Source of the DNA: Bacteroidales bacterium
Lineage (GTDB): Bacteria; Bacteroidota; Bacteroidia; Bacteroidales; F082
NCBI GenBank assembly: GCA_017477425.1
Contig: JAFUVT010000008.1
Location: 1-46,435 of the forward strand
Length of the DNA stretch: 46,435 nucleotides
Reading direction: 5' to 3'
The notes under the pieces were generated by a model that saw only the letters and a list, made by a program, of their open reading frames with translations, was not told the origin of the DNA and made no database searches. The translations under genes and the position numbers were made by a program. Positions 1 through 6,770 of this stretch are shown here, piece after piece. Position 1 is the stretch's first letter. Each line of letters starts with the position of its first letter.

Positions 1-201
1 CAAATCTACTCCGCGATAACGGCCTACTGCATGATGGCCATTGTCCAGAAAAAGTTGGGAGTTGAACGCTCAATATACGAGATGCTCCAAATTGCAAGTA
101 TCTCATTGACAGACACTACTGCCCTGAAAACCTTGTTCGGCTTATCTAACTTCAACAATGTCAAAGAACAAATTGATAATGGTGAACTGTTATTATTTTA
201 A
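1..201 (+). CDS. Transposase C-terminal fragment, IS4-type (5' part outside window)
   Basis: The frame is open from base 1 to a TAA at 199-201 and gives 66 residues beginning QIYSAITAYCMMAIVQKK and ending in a short Leu/Phe tail. This matches what I know of the C-terminus of Bacteroidota IS4-family (DUF4372-containing) DDE transposases, in which the block 'IYSAITAYC..AI.QKKL...RSIYE.LQI...SLTD...L..LF' precedes the stop. Only the C-terminal end is present, so catalytic residues cannot be checked. An IS-like terminal sequence follows at about 230-250, and the next gene is cut off exactly there. The family call is from memory of the motif, not from a search. Confidence 0.8.
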   Translation, partial: QIYSAITAYCMMAIVQKKLGVERSIYEMLQIASISLTDTTALKTLFGLSNFNNVKEQIDNGELLLF

Positions 202-249
202 GTTAAACATTCAAATTTTAATCGTCCAAATTTTTAGTGGACACTAATG
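1..249 (+). mobile_element. Right end of an IS4-type insertion sequence (partial)
   Basis: The transposase stop at 201 is followed by about 48 noncoding bases ending in TTTAGTGGACACTAATGA (about 233-250), which has the look of an IS terminal inverted repeat. The leftward lipoprotein gene next door ends within this same sequence, as expected if the element inserted into that gene. The left end lies outside the window, so the inverted repeat pair and target duplication cannot be confirmed. Confidence 0.6.
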
Positions 250-747
250 ACCTATTCTATATAATATTTTGGAGACGCCATTAGGTGATGTAGGTTCAAT
301 TCTACAATATATTAAAGCTTTCTCATAGCATGAAATGGAGGATTCCATCATAAACTGCTCCGAAAACAGGTCTCCCAGACGGTTATAAGTATTTGCCATA
401 AACTGGGCCCTCTTGCCAGTTAATGTTTTTTCCTCAAAATGTTCCTCCATCACCTCCAACGCCTTCAGGTATTCCGCGCAAGCGTTCACCACATTTCCTT
501 GTTCATAAAACCCTGCACCATTGATATAATGGGCGCGGGCATCGAGGAATGTGAGGTTGTCGTGTTGTTCAGGAGATTGCGGATCGTGTCCGCAATGACG
601 GTTCCAATGGTTAGGGTTGTCGTTTTGCGTGAGTGTCAGGCTATCAAAATAATCCACCATCCGAAGTAATTCATCTCGGCTGGTTTGCGGTTGGTAATTC
701 TTGTATAGCAATTCCGCCAACAACAATTGGTAATAATGTTCGTTGTA

Positions 748-768
748 GAGACGCATTGCATGCGTCTC
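748..768. repeat. GAGACGC palindromic repeat, copy A (inside TPR pseudogene)
   Basis: A perfect inverted repeat with 9-bp arms GAGACGCAT and ATGCGTCTC around TGC. The same 21 bases occur again at 42692-42712. In the lipoprotein frame it encodes METHAMRL. A decayed relative (GAGACGCAATGC followed by an eroded right arm) lies on the minus strand at about 803-827 in the same gene. Confidence 0.85.
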
Positions 769-894
769 CATGGAATCATCGTCGGGTGTGTTGGTAGATG
801 CAGGCATTGCGTCTCTATAGGCCATAATGCATTGTAACGCACTGTCCGGCTGCCGCCACATCAGGCTGTCGATGGCGGATAACTCGGGGAACGG

Positions 895-913
895 CGTTTC
901 GACAAGCTCAACG
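895..913. repeat. TTCGACAAGCTCA repeat, copy 1
   Basis: CGTTTCGACAAGCTCAACGA belongs to a three-member family in this window (20394-20413 and 37107-37130) with core TTCGACaAGCTCA and weakly palindromic flanks. On the minus strand it reads in frame as part of VVELVETP in the TPR lipoprotein. Confidence 0.7.
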
Positions 914-991
914 ACCTTCACCGAAGGTGAGCAAGCAGCAAAGGCAAATCCCATCACTATTCCTATGGCCAAATACTTTGTTTTCACGCTT

Positions 992-1022
992 GCAAAGATA
1001 GAAAAATAGTTGATGTTAGACA
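992..1022 (-). promoter_or_regulatory. Bacteroidota-type promoter of the TPR lipoprotein
   Basis: The minus strand reads TTTG, 20 bases, then TATCTTTG, matching the Bacteroidota -33/-7 consensus. It lies directly downstream of the terminator of the T9SS gene, so the lipoprotein has its own transcription unit. Confidence 0.6.
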
Positions 1023-1051
1023 AAAAAAACACCGCCAAATGCTTGACGGTG
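1022..1051 (-). terminator. Rho-independent terminator of the T9SS cargo gene
   Basis: On the minus strand the hairpin CACCG-TCAA...TTGG-CGGTG (one internal mismatch, 4-base loop) is followed by a run of eight T. It begins 28 bases after the stop of the 1079-4027 gene. Confidence 0.85.
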
Positions 1052-1078
1052 CTTGAGTACATGGGTGTTTTTTTTGTT

Positions 1079-4027
1079 TCATTCCTTCACGAACTTGCCC
1101 ACAACGGTGGTGGCCTCGTTGCTCACGCTAACGAAATACACGCCGCTGGGCAGGTCGCTCACGTTGAGGCGCATCTCGCTCAGGCCGTTGGCGACGTAGT
1201 GCTTCACCGTGCGACCGCTCAGGTCGATGAGCTTCACCTCGGTGCGGCCCGTCAGCTCAGCGTTGAGGCAGAGCGTCGATTGGGCGGGGTTGGGGTAGAG
1301 GCTCAGCACAGAGGACGCCGTTTCGTCCACGCCTTCGGTGCCAGGGCGGAAGGTCAAGGTCTCGGAAGGCACGGACTCCTGTCCGGCTTGGTCGACGGTG
1401 GTGACGTAGAGGCTCACTTCCTCTTCGTCGTCCACTTCGAAAATCCACTGGGTGCCATAGACTTCCACGGGATTGGTCGGATTGTCAACGAAATAGAGGT
1501 TGAAGTGGTCGAAGTCGTTCATCACGAGCATGTCCCATAGAATAGGCGTGTAGATGCCTTGGGCGTTCACTTCCTCGTCGATGCGGAGGTTGGTGGGCGG
1601 CTCGGGCACGGCATTGGTCACATGGTAGTTCATCACGCCGTAGTAGGTCGGAGCGAAGGTCTCGTTGTTCTCGGCAGGCCATTTGCCGAACATGGTGGCG
1701 GTGGCGGCGTCGCGCACGAAGAGGTAGAGGCCGCTGCTGCCGTTGTCGGTGTTGAGCTTCCAGGTCTCGTCGTTGCCGAGCGGCAGGGCGAACTCGATGG
1801 TCTCGTAGCCTTGGCTCATGTCGCAGGCGATGATCTCTTCAGGCAGGTTTATCGTGGTGCCCACGCCGCCGTTGTCGTAGATAGGACGGTAGCGCACGGT
1901 GTTGGGGGTGCCGTAGTACATCCAGTAGTTGCCTTCGCTGTCGTCGCCCGAGGGCGGATAGGTGCCGTCGTTGTTGTCGTCGATGTAGAGGGCCACGCCG
2001 TCGTTGGTGGTCCATTCGGTGTCGAGGCGGTTCTCGGAGCAGACGTAGAGGTAGTTGTCGTCCATCTTGAAGTGCAGGGTGACGCTGCCCATCTCGGCGG
2101 GCAGGAGGTAGTTGCTCACGTCCACGCGGAAGGCATCGGCCCATTCGCCATCGCTCATGATGCCGTCGATGGTGGGGACGGTGCCGTCGTACACGTCGAT
2201 TTCGTGGACGATGTAGGCGGTGGTGGCATAGCCGAGGCAGATGTTGGAGTAGGGGGTCTCCAGTTCGGCGTCCACTTGGGCCGTCACGGTGTAGTAATAC
2301 TGCTGCGTTGGGATGACGCTGTGGTCTTCAAAGTAGCCTTCGCCCGTGCCGATGGTGGCGATAGGCTCGCCGAACGGGGCATTCATGGCGTTTTTGCGGT
2401 AGATGTTGTAGCCTTGTGCGCCGTCTTGTTCGCTCCAAGTGAGTTCAACGTAGTCGTAGGCGCCTTGCGAGGCGTAGAGGTCAGTGATGGGCGTGCCCAC
2501 GGCTTCCATGTCGATGTCGAGGGTGGTGGTTTGGCCGCCCACGATGTCGAATTCGAGGTTGCGTGTCAGGTAGCCTGGGATTCTCGCGGTGAGCGAATAA
2601 TGGCCTTCGGGGATGGCGCGGATCGCGTAGCTGCCGTCTTCGGCGGTCACCTCGAAGTAGTCTTCCAGCTCGTCGATGCTGACGTTGACGCCGCTGTTGT
2701 TGTCGTTGCCGATGAGGTTGACGGTGCCGCTCAGCGTGCCCATGTCGTCGGTGAGGCATTGGAGGGCGAACACACGGCTGCCGCTGCCCATCTCGCGGCA
2801 GTGGACGGCCTTTCCGCCCACGATGCAATAGGTGCCGTCGTCAGCGATGTCGATGTGTTCCATCGAGCCAGCCGTGTTGAGTTCGGCGATGGGCTGGTTG
2901 CTTTGCTTGCGGAAGAGGAAGAAGTCGGGCGTGCTGTGGTCGATGGGACCCCAAGTGGCGAAGCCTACGAGGCTGCCGTCGGCGCTCATGGCGGCTTGGG
3001 TCACCTCGTCGCCGCATCCCGTGTAGCTCCAGATGGGCGTGTTGGAGTAGTTGTTGAAGAGGTAGCAGCAGCCGTCGTAGCCCGAGGCGACGAAGTCGAG
3101 GGTGCCGATGGCGATGAGGCTGCCGTCGTCGCTGATGGCGTTGGCCGCACCCCAAGTGGACGAGGCACCAGGACCGGCCACGCTGGCGGTCCATACGCTC
3201 TCGAAGCGCTGGCCGTTCCATTTGTAGAGATAGGCCATGCCGCTGAAGTCGGAGTAGGCGAGGTAGTCGCCGTTGGCGCTCAAGGCGGGGTCTTGGGTGG
3301 GCGAGTTGTCGTAGTAGTAGAGGTCGTCTTGCAGGACGTCGCCCGTCATCGGGTCGAGGACCCAGATGGTTTTGTAGCCTTGCGCAAAGGCCACCACGAG
3401 GCGTTCGTTGTTTCTCGAGAGGCTGAGTCCCACAGGGTTGACGGTGAGGTCGCCGAGCAACCAGACGGGTTCGCTTTTCATGGCGCCCATGCCGTAGCAG
3501 GCCACGGCGTAGTAGTTGTCCTCGTAGCGTCCGTAAGTGACGAAGACTTGGTTGCCTTCGGAATTGAGTTTCATGTGGGTAACGGGGTAGTCGAAGGTTT
3601 CGATGAAGAGCGTTTCACCCGTGGCGGTGCTCACCACGTAAAGGGTGTTGTCGTCGGAAAAAGCGACGGTGGAGCCTGAGGCGCTGACGGTAGCGCGTCC
3701 GCCCGTGACAATGGGTCGCTCCCATTTCACGTTGCCGTTGGCATCGAAGAGGACGACGCGTTTGTTGTTGAGGCCATAATAAATAAGGTAGTCGCCCGTG
3801 GCGTCGATGTAGAACACGTCATCGGGCATGGCACCACTTTCGTACTTCTGCCAAAGGATGGTGGGCTCGTCTAAGATGGCGCGGTCGGTGGGCAAGTCGC
3901 CGATGGCGTACTCACGGCTCATGCCCTTCTGGATGTCGGTTGTGGTCACGACGTTCTGGCGTTGGGCGAAGAGGCTGCCCGAAAGTGCCAGTGTCAGCAG
4001 TGCGGTAAAGAGTAAATGTCTGTTCAT
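1079..4027 (-). CDS. T9SS-secreted multidomain protein (propeller, CarboxypepD_reg-like, FnIII, CBM9-like, sorting tail)
   Basis: 982 aa from the ATG at 4027; the upstream open codons lack a leader-like sequence, whereas MNRHLLFTALLTLALSGSLFAQ is a clear Sec signal. Domains in order: a WD40/PQQ-type propeller region with repeated 'ISDDGSLIAIGT / LSANGDYLAYSD' blades (about 40-430); a carboxypeptidase-regulatory-like fold beginning GTLSGTVNL (about 430-515); an FnIII domain (about 515-605); a CBM9/DOMON-like domain opening with PTIDGIMSDGEWADAF (about 620-780); a second FnIII-like stretch; and a T9SS type A sorting tail (SLYPNPAQSTLCL ... GVYFVSVSNEATTVVGKFV). It is probably exported to the cell surface or medium. 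The ligand is unknown; the CBM9-like fold hints at carbohydrate or another small ligand. It is monocistronic, with its own promoter and terminator. Confidence 0.85.
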   Translation of the reverse strand: MNRHLLFTALLTLALSGSLFAQRQNVVTTTDIQKGMSREYAIGDLPTDRAILDEPTILWQKYESGAMPDDVFYIDATGDYLIYYGLNNKRVVLFDANGNVKWERPIVTGGRATVSASGSTVAFSDDNTLYVVSTATGETLFIETFDYPVTHMKLNSEGNQVFVTYGRYEDNYYAVACYGMGAMKSEPVWLLGDLTVNPVGLSLSRNNERLVVAFAQGYKTIWVLDPMTGDVLQDDLYYYDNSPTQDPALSANGDYLAYSDFSGMAYLYKWNGQRFESVWTASVAGPGASSTWGAANAISDDGSLIAIGTLDFVASGYDGCCYLFNNYSNTPIWSYTGCGDEVTQAAMSADGSLVGFATWGPIDHSTPDFFLFRKQSNQPIAELNTAGSMEHIDIADDGTYCIVGGKAVHCREMGSGSRVFALQCLTDDMGTLSGTVNLIGNDNNSGVNVSIDELEDYFEVTAEDGSYAIRAIPEGHYSLTARIPGYLTRNLEFDIVGGQTTTLDIDMEAVGTPITDLYASQGAYDYVELTWSEQDGAQGYNIYRKNAMNAPFGEPIATIGTGEGYFEDHSVIPTQQYYYTVTAQVDAELETPYSNICLGYATTAYIVHEIDVYDGTVPTIDGIMSDGEWADAFRVDVSNYLLPAEMGSVTLHFKMDDNYLYVCSENRLDTEWTTNDGVALYIDDNNDGTYPPSGDDSEGNYWMYYGTPNTVRYRPIYDNGGVGTTINLPEEIIACDMSQGYETIEFALPLGNDETWKLNTDNGSSGLYLFVRDAATATMFGKWPAENNETFAPTYYGVMNYHVTNAVPEPPTNLRIDEEVNAQGIYTPILWDMLVMNDFDHFNLYFVDNPTNPVEVYGTQWIFEVDDEEEVSLYVTTVDQAGQESVPSETLTFRPGTEGVDETASSVLSLYPNPAQSTLCLNAELTGRTEVKLIDLSGRTVKHYVANGLSEMRLNVSDLPSGVYFVSVSNEATTVVGKFVKE

Positions 4028-4059
4028 ATTGTTTAATTTTAGGGGTTGTTTTTCCACTG

Positions 4060-4090
4060 CAATATTAGTTATTATCTTTGAAAGTCCAAT
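4060..4090 (-). promoter_or_regulatory. Promoter of the T9SS cargo gene
   Basis: The minus strand reads ATTG, exactly 19 bases, then TAATATTG (one mismatch to TAnnTTTG). It lies 33 bases upstream of the ATG at 4027. Confidence 0.65.
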
Positions 4091-4133
4091 GGTTTTTCTA
4101 TTATTTTTTTTGTACCTAGTTTTCGAAAAAGGC

Positions 4134-4166
4134 AAAAAAAATGGAGTCACGAACTTTCGTAACTCC
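4134..4166 (-). terminator. Terminator after tRNA-Pro
   Basis: The minus strand has GGAGTTACGAA and TTCGTGACTCC pairing over 11 positions (one G-T), followed by eight T. It lies 15 bases downstream of the tRNA 3' end. Confidence 0.85.
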
Positions 4167-4180
4167 TTGATTTTCAACTG

Positions 4181-4255
4181 TCGGGGCAAAAGGATTCGAA
4201 CCTTCGACCCCCTGCTCCCAAAGCAGGTGCGCTAGCCGGACTGCGCCATACCCCG
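4181..4255 (-). tRNA. tRNA-Pro (anticodon TGG)
   Basis: The minus strand folds as a 75-nt cloverleaf: acceptor CGGGGTA pairs with TGCCCCG with discriminator A; the anticodon arm is CCTGC-TTTGGGA-GCAGG with TGG at positions 34-36; the T loop is TTCGAAT. CCA is not encoded. It decodes CCA and other CCN proline codons. Confidence 0.95.
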
Positions 4256-4284
4256 AAAAAAAAGACGATGCGTTTCATCGTCTT
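4256..4284 (-). terminator. Terminator between tRNA-Ser and tRNA-Pro
   Basis: The minus strand has AAGACGATG-aaacg-CATCGTCTT followed by T8, placed right after tRNA-Ser and just before tRNA-Pro. If it works fully, tRNA-Pro would need its own promoter; none is visible in the ~40 bases between the tRNAs. Confidence 0.75.
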
Positions 4285-4294
4285 CTTTCTTTCG

Positions 4295-4383
4295 CGGAGA
4301 AGGGGGGATTCGAACCCCCGGTACCCATTGCTGGATACGACAGTTTAGCAAACTGTTGGTTTCAGCCACTCACCCACCTCTCC
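4295..4383 (-). tRNA. tRNA-Ser (anticodon GCT)
   Basis: An 89-nt class II tRNA with the long variable arm expected for serine. Acceptor GGAGAGG pairs with CTTCTCC with discriminator G; the anticodon arm is ACAGT-TTGCTAA-ACTGT with GCT at the centre; the T loop is TTCGAAT. It decodes AGC/AGU. Confidence 0.95.
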
Positions 4384-4402
4384 TCGGTTGTGAATTGCGG
4401 TG

Positions 4403-4433
4403 CAAAAGTAGGCTTTTTTCCGTTACCCACAAT
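4403..4433 (-). promoter_or_regulatory. Promoter of the tRNA-Ser/tRNA-Pro unit
   Basis: The minus strand reads ATTG, exactly 19 bases, then TACTTTTG, 20 bases upstream of the tRNA-Ser 5' end. This is a near-ideal match to the Bacteroidota -33/-7 promoter. Confidence 0.75.
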
Positions 4434-4599
4434 CGATTTTTGTCATTTTTTTTGAAAAAAATACTCATTTTATTGAATTACAGTGAGATAAATTGTCATT
4501 GTTGGCAACCCTCAAAAATATTGTCCGACATTTGATAACCTTTTGTTCGCCTAAATTCGAAAAAAATCGAAAAAATAACCTCGCTTGACAAATAATTCC

Positions 4600-4607
4600 T
4601 ATATTTG
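4600..4607 (+). promoter_or_regulatory. -7 element of the DUF349 gene
   Basis: TATATTTG followed by C lies 57 bases before the ATG at 4665. No clear TTTG is seen at the usual -33 distance, so only the -7 box is claimed. Confidence 0.5.
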
Positions 4608-4664
4608 CACGCTTTATTGTATAATAGGTATCGAGGCTATTCCTTGATCATAAATCGAATTGAA

Positions 4665-6650
4665 ATGGAAAACAACGAACAACTGAATCAAAATTCCCCC
4701 GTTAGCGAAGGAATGGAGAATGAAACGACGTCGAAGGCTCCCAAGAAAGCCATTGACGGTAACGAGAAAAAGAAGATTGTCAAACTGATCCAACCCAGCA
4801 TCCTGCCTGGTAAGGTGAGAATCGAGGCAAAGACCCTCATGGAGGAAGCCATGACCGAAACGGCACCAGTGACCGACGAGGTGATCCCTGAAATGGTAGA
4901 TCTCCCTGAACAGGACGATGAGGAAGTGTTGGAAGACAACACCGACTTGGACGGCCTCAACAAACTGCAACTCGTAGAGATGCTCGAAGAACTCGTGCAA
5001 GACTCCGATGTCCAAAACATCAAGGATAAGGTTGCTGCTATTCGTCTCCATTTCAATAAGTTGAACAAGGAAGATATGGATAACGAACTCGAGAAATTCC
5101 TTCAAGGTGGCGGTGAAGCTGATAGTTTCCAACATGTTGAAGATCCCGTCGAGCAGCGTTTCAATGCAGCTTTCGGCATCTTCAAGAACAACCGCGCCAA
5201 GCAGAACGAGGACCTCGAGAAGCAAAAGCAGGACAACTTGGCCAAGAAACAGGGCATCCTTGACGAACTGAAGGAAATCATCGCTTCGGAAGAGTCGCTG
5301 AAAAAGACCTACGACGACTTCCGTGCCTTGCAGGATCGTTGGAAGGAGATAGGCCCCGTGCCTGCCGCCGACAACGCCAACCTTTGGAACAACTATCACT
5401 TCCTTGTGGAGAAGTTCTTCGACAAAGTCAGGATTGGCCGTGAATTGCGCGATCTCGACATGAAGAAGAACCTTGATGCCAAGATTGAGCTATGCGAGAA
5501 AGCCGAGGAACTCTTGGACGAAAAATCGATCACCAAAGCCTTCAAGGCTTTGCAGAAACTGCATGAGGACTGGAAGGAAATCGGCCCTGTCCCGCAAGAC
5601 AAGAAAGATGAGATCTGGGAACGCTTCAAGGCCGCTACAGATAAGATCAATGCCATCCGCCGCGAGCATTACGCCAAGATCGAGGAGGAGCAAACGGCCA
5701 ACCTCGAGGCCAAGAAGGCGCTTTGTGAAAAAGCCGAAGAGATTGTCGGTGAAGATTATCCTAGTGTCAACGCATGGCAGAAGAAGTCGACCGAGCTGTC
5801 GGAGATTTTCGGTGTTTGGAAGACTGTCGGCCCTGCTGGCAAAAAGGAGAATGAGGAGATTTGGCAACGCTTCCGTGGCGCCATGGATTCGTTCTTCGCC
5901 AAAAAGAAGGCTTTCTTTGCAGGACTCAAGGACCGCCAAACCGAGAACTTGGAACGTAAGACCCAGTTGTGCCTTGAGGCTGAAGCCTTGATGGAGTCGA
6001 CCGAGTGGAAGAACGCCACTGAGCAGATGAAGAAGCTCCAGGAGGAATGGAAGACCATCGGCCCGGTGCCGAAGCGCCACACCGACAAGATTTGGAAACG
6101 CTTCCGCGCTGCATGCGACACCTTCTTCACCAGAAAGAATGAGCATTTCAGTGGCCGTCGTACTGAGGAAGACGCCAACCTGGCAGCCAAGCGGGCCTTG
6201 CTCGATGAGATTAAGGCTTTTGAATTGGGCACCAATCGCAATGAGAACATGGATGCCATTAAGGCTTTCCAAAAACGTTGGATTGAAATTGGTTATGTGC
6301 CGATGAAGCATAAGGATGCCATCAACAAGGAATACCGTGAACTCATTGACGGTCTCTTCGACACGATGCGCAAGAACCAAAACGAGGCTTCGACCAATGA
6401 GTTCCGCGAGATGATGGAAAGTTGGAAAGACGATCCGAACGCTGGCGACCGCGTACGTAGGGAAGGCAACAAGTTGCAAACCCGCATCCAAAAGCTGCGC
6501 GACGAAATCGCTGTGCTTGAGAACAACATCGGTTTCTTCGCCAAGAGCAAGAACGCCGAACTGATGCGTGCCGAGTATGAAAAGAAGATCAACAAGGCCA
6601 AGGAAGACCTCAAGGTCCTTGAGGAAAAGCTGAAGATCGCCGAGGAATAA
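4665..6650 (+). CDS. DUF349 repeat protein
   Basis: 661 aa from the ATG at 4665. This start lies downstream of the -7 box at 4600, whereas the earlier in-frame ATG would overlap the promoter. After an acidic N-terminal ~150 residues there are at least five DUF349 repeats of ~70 aa, each with a variant of W(K)xIGPVP followed by a basic IWxRF segment (WKEIGPVPAADNANLW, WKEIGPVPQDKKDEIW, WKTVGPAGKKENEEIW, WKTIGPVPKRHTDKIW, WIEIGYVPMKHKDAI). A charged coiled coil closes the protein. There is no signal peptide, so it is cytoplasmic. The function is not established for the family; I make no functional claim. It is a single-gene unit ending in a strong terminator. Confidence 0.9.
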   Translation: MENNEQLNQNSPVSEGMENETTSKAPKKAIDGNEKKKIVKLIQPSILPGKVRIEAKTLMEEAMTETAPVTDEVIPEMVDLPEQDDEEVLEDNTDLDGLNKLQLVEMLEELVQDSDVQNIKDKVAAIRLHFNKLNKEDMDNELEKFLQGGGEADSFQHVEDPVEQRFNAAFGIFKNNRAKQNEDLEKQKQDNLAKKQGILDELKEIIASEESLKKTYDDFRALQDRWKEIGPVPAADNANLWNNYHFLVEKFFDKVRIGRELRDLDMKKNLDAKIELCEKAEELLDEKSITKAFKALQKLHEDWKEIGPVPQDKKDEIWERFKAATDKINAIRREHYAKIEEEQTANLEAKKALCEKAEEIVGEDYPSVNAWQKKSTELSEIFGVWKTVGPAGKKENEEIWQRFRGAMDSFFAKKKAFFAGLKDRQTENLERKTQLCLEAEALMESTEWKNATEQMKKLQEEWKTIGPVPKRHTDKIWKRFRAACDTFFTRKNEHFSGRRTEEDANLAAKRALLDEIKAFELGTNRNENMDAIKAFQKRWIEIGYVPMKHKDAINKEYRELIDGLFDTMRKNQNEASTNEFREMMESWKDDPNAGDRVRREGNKLQTRIQKLRDEIAVLENNIGFFAKSKNAELMRAEYEKKINKAKEDLKVLEEKLKIAEE

Positions 6651-6670
6651 GGCATTGGTACGGCAAAAGC

Positions 6671-6710
6671 AAAAGCGGGGTGAGACTGTCTCACCCCGCT
6701 TTCTTTGTTT
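6671..6710 (+). terminator. Terminator of the DUF349 gene
   Basis: AAAGCGGGGTGAGA pairs perfectly with TCTCACCCCGCTTT across a 2-4 base loop and is followed by CTTTGTTTT. It starts ~21 bases after the stop. Confidence 0.9.
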
Positions 6711-6719
6711 TATTGCCAT

Positions 6720-6750
6720 AAAAAAAGCACCTCAATCGAGGTGCTTTTTT
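6720..6750 (-). terminator. Terminator of the TonB receptor gene (symmetrical)
   Basis: AAAAAAGCACCTC-aatc-GAGGTGCTTTTTT is a perfect hairpin with A and T runs on both sides, so it can act in both directions. It lies 21 bases from the receptor stop on the minus strand. Confidence 0.85.
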
Positions 6751-6770
6751 CGTTGATGATCCAAATCAGC

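Larger units (their letters stand above)
244..987 (-). pseudogene. TPR lipoprotein, 3'-truncated by IS insertion
   Basis: The GTG start at 985-987 gives VKTKYLAIGIVMGFAFAAC, a lipoprotein signal with its lipobox cysteine. A -7 element (TATCTTTGC, 992-1000) sits only 4 bases before this GTG with a TTTG 20 bases upstream, so the mRNA may be leaderless. An ATG at 954 is the alternative start. The ~247 residues contain helical TPR-like segments (ARAHYINGAGFYEQGN, ANTYNRLGDLFSEQ, SISCYEKALIYCR) of the kind found in Bacteroidota TPR lipoproteins or sensor-like proteins of ~500 aa or more. The frame stops (TAG 244-246) inside the IS end, so the C-terminal half is missing. The coding sequence also carries two kinds of short palindromic repeat read in frame (748-768, 895-913) and a decayed third (about 803-827). 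It is probably non-functional. Confidence 0.65.

Noticed and set aside
1559..3679. A 706-codon open frame on the plus strand opposite the T9SS gene
   Set aside because: It is rich in Val, Gly, Ala and His without any domain pattern and mirrors the codon bias of the minus-strand gene, which has a signal peptide, domains, promoter and terminator.
5490..6719. Long minus-strand open frame opposite the DUF349 gene
   Set aside because: The plus strand carries clear repeats of a known family; the opposite frame has no recognisable motif and runs through both terminators.
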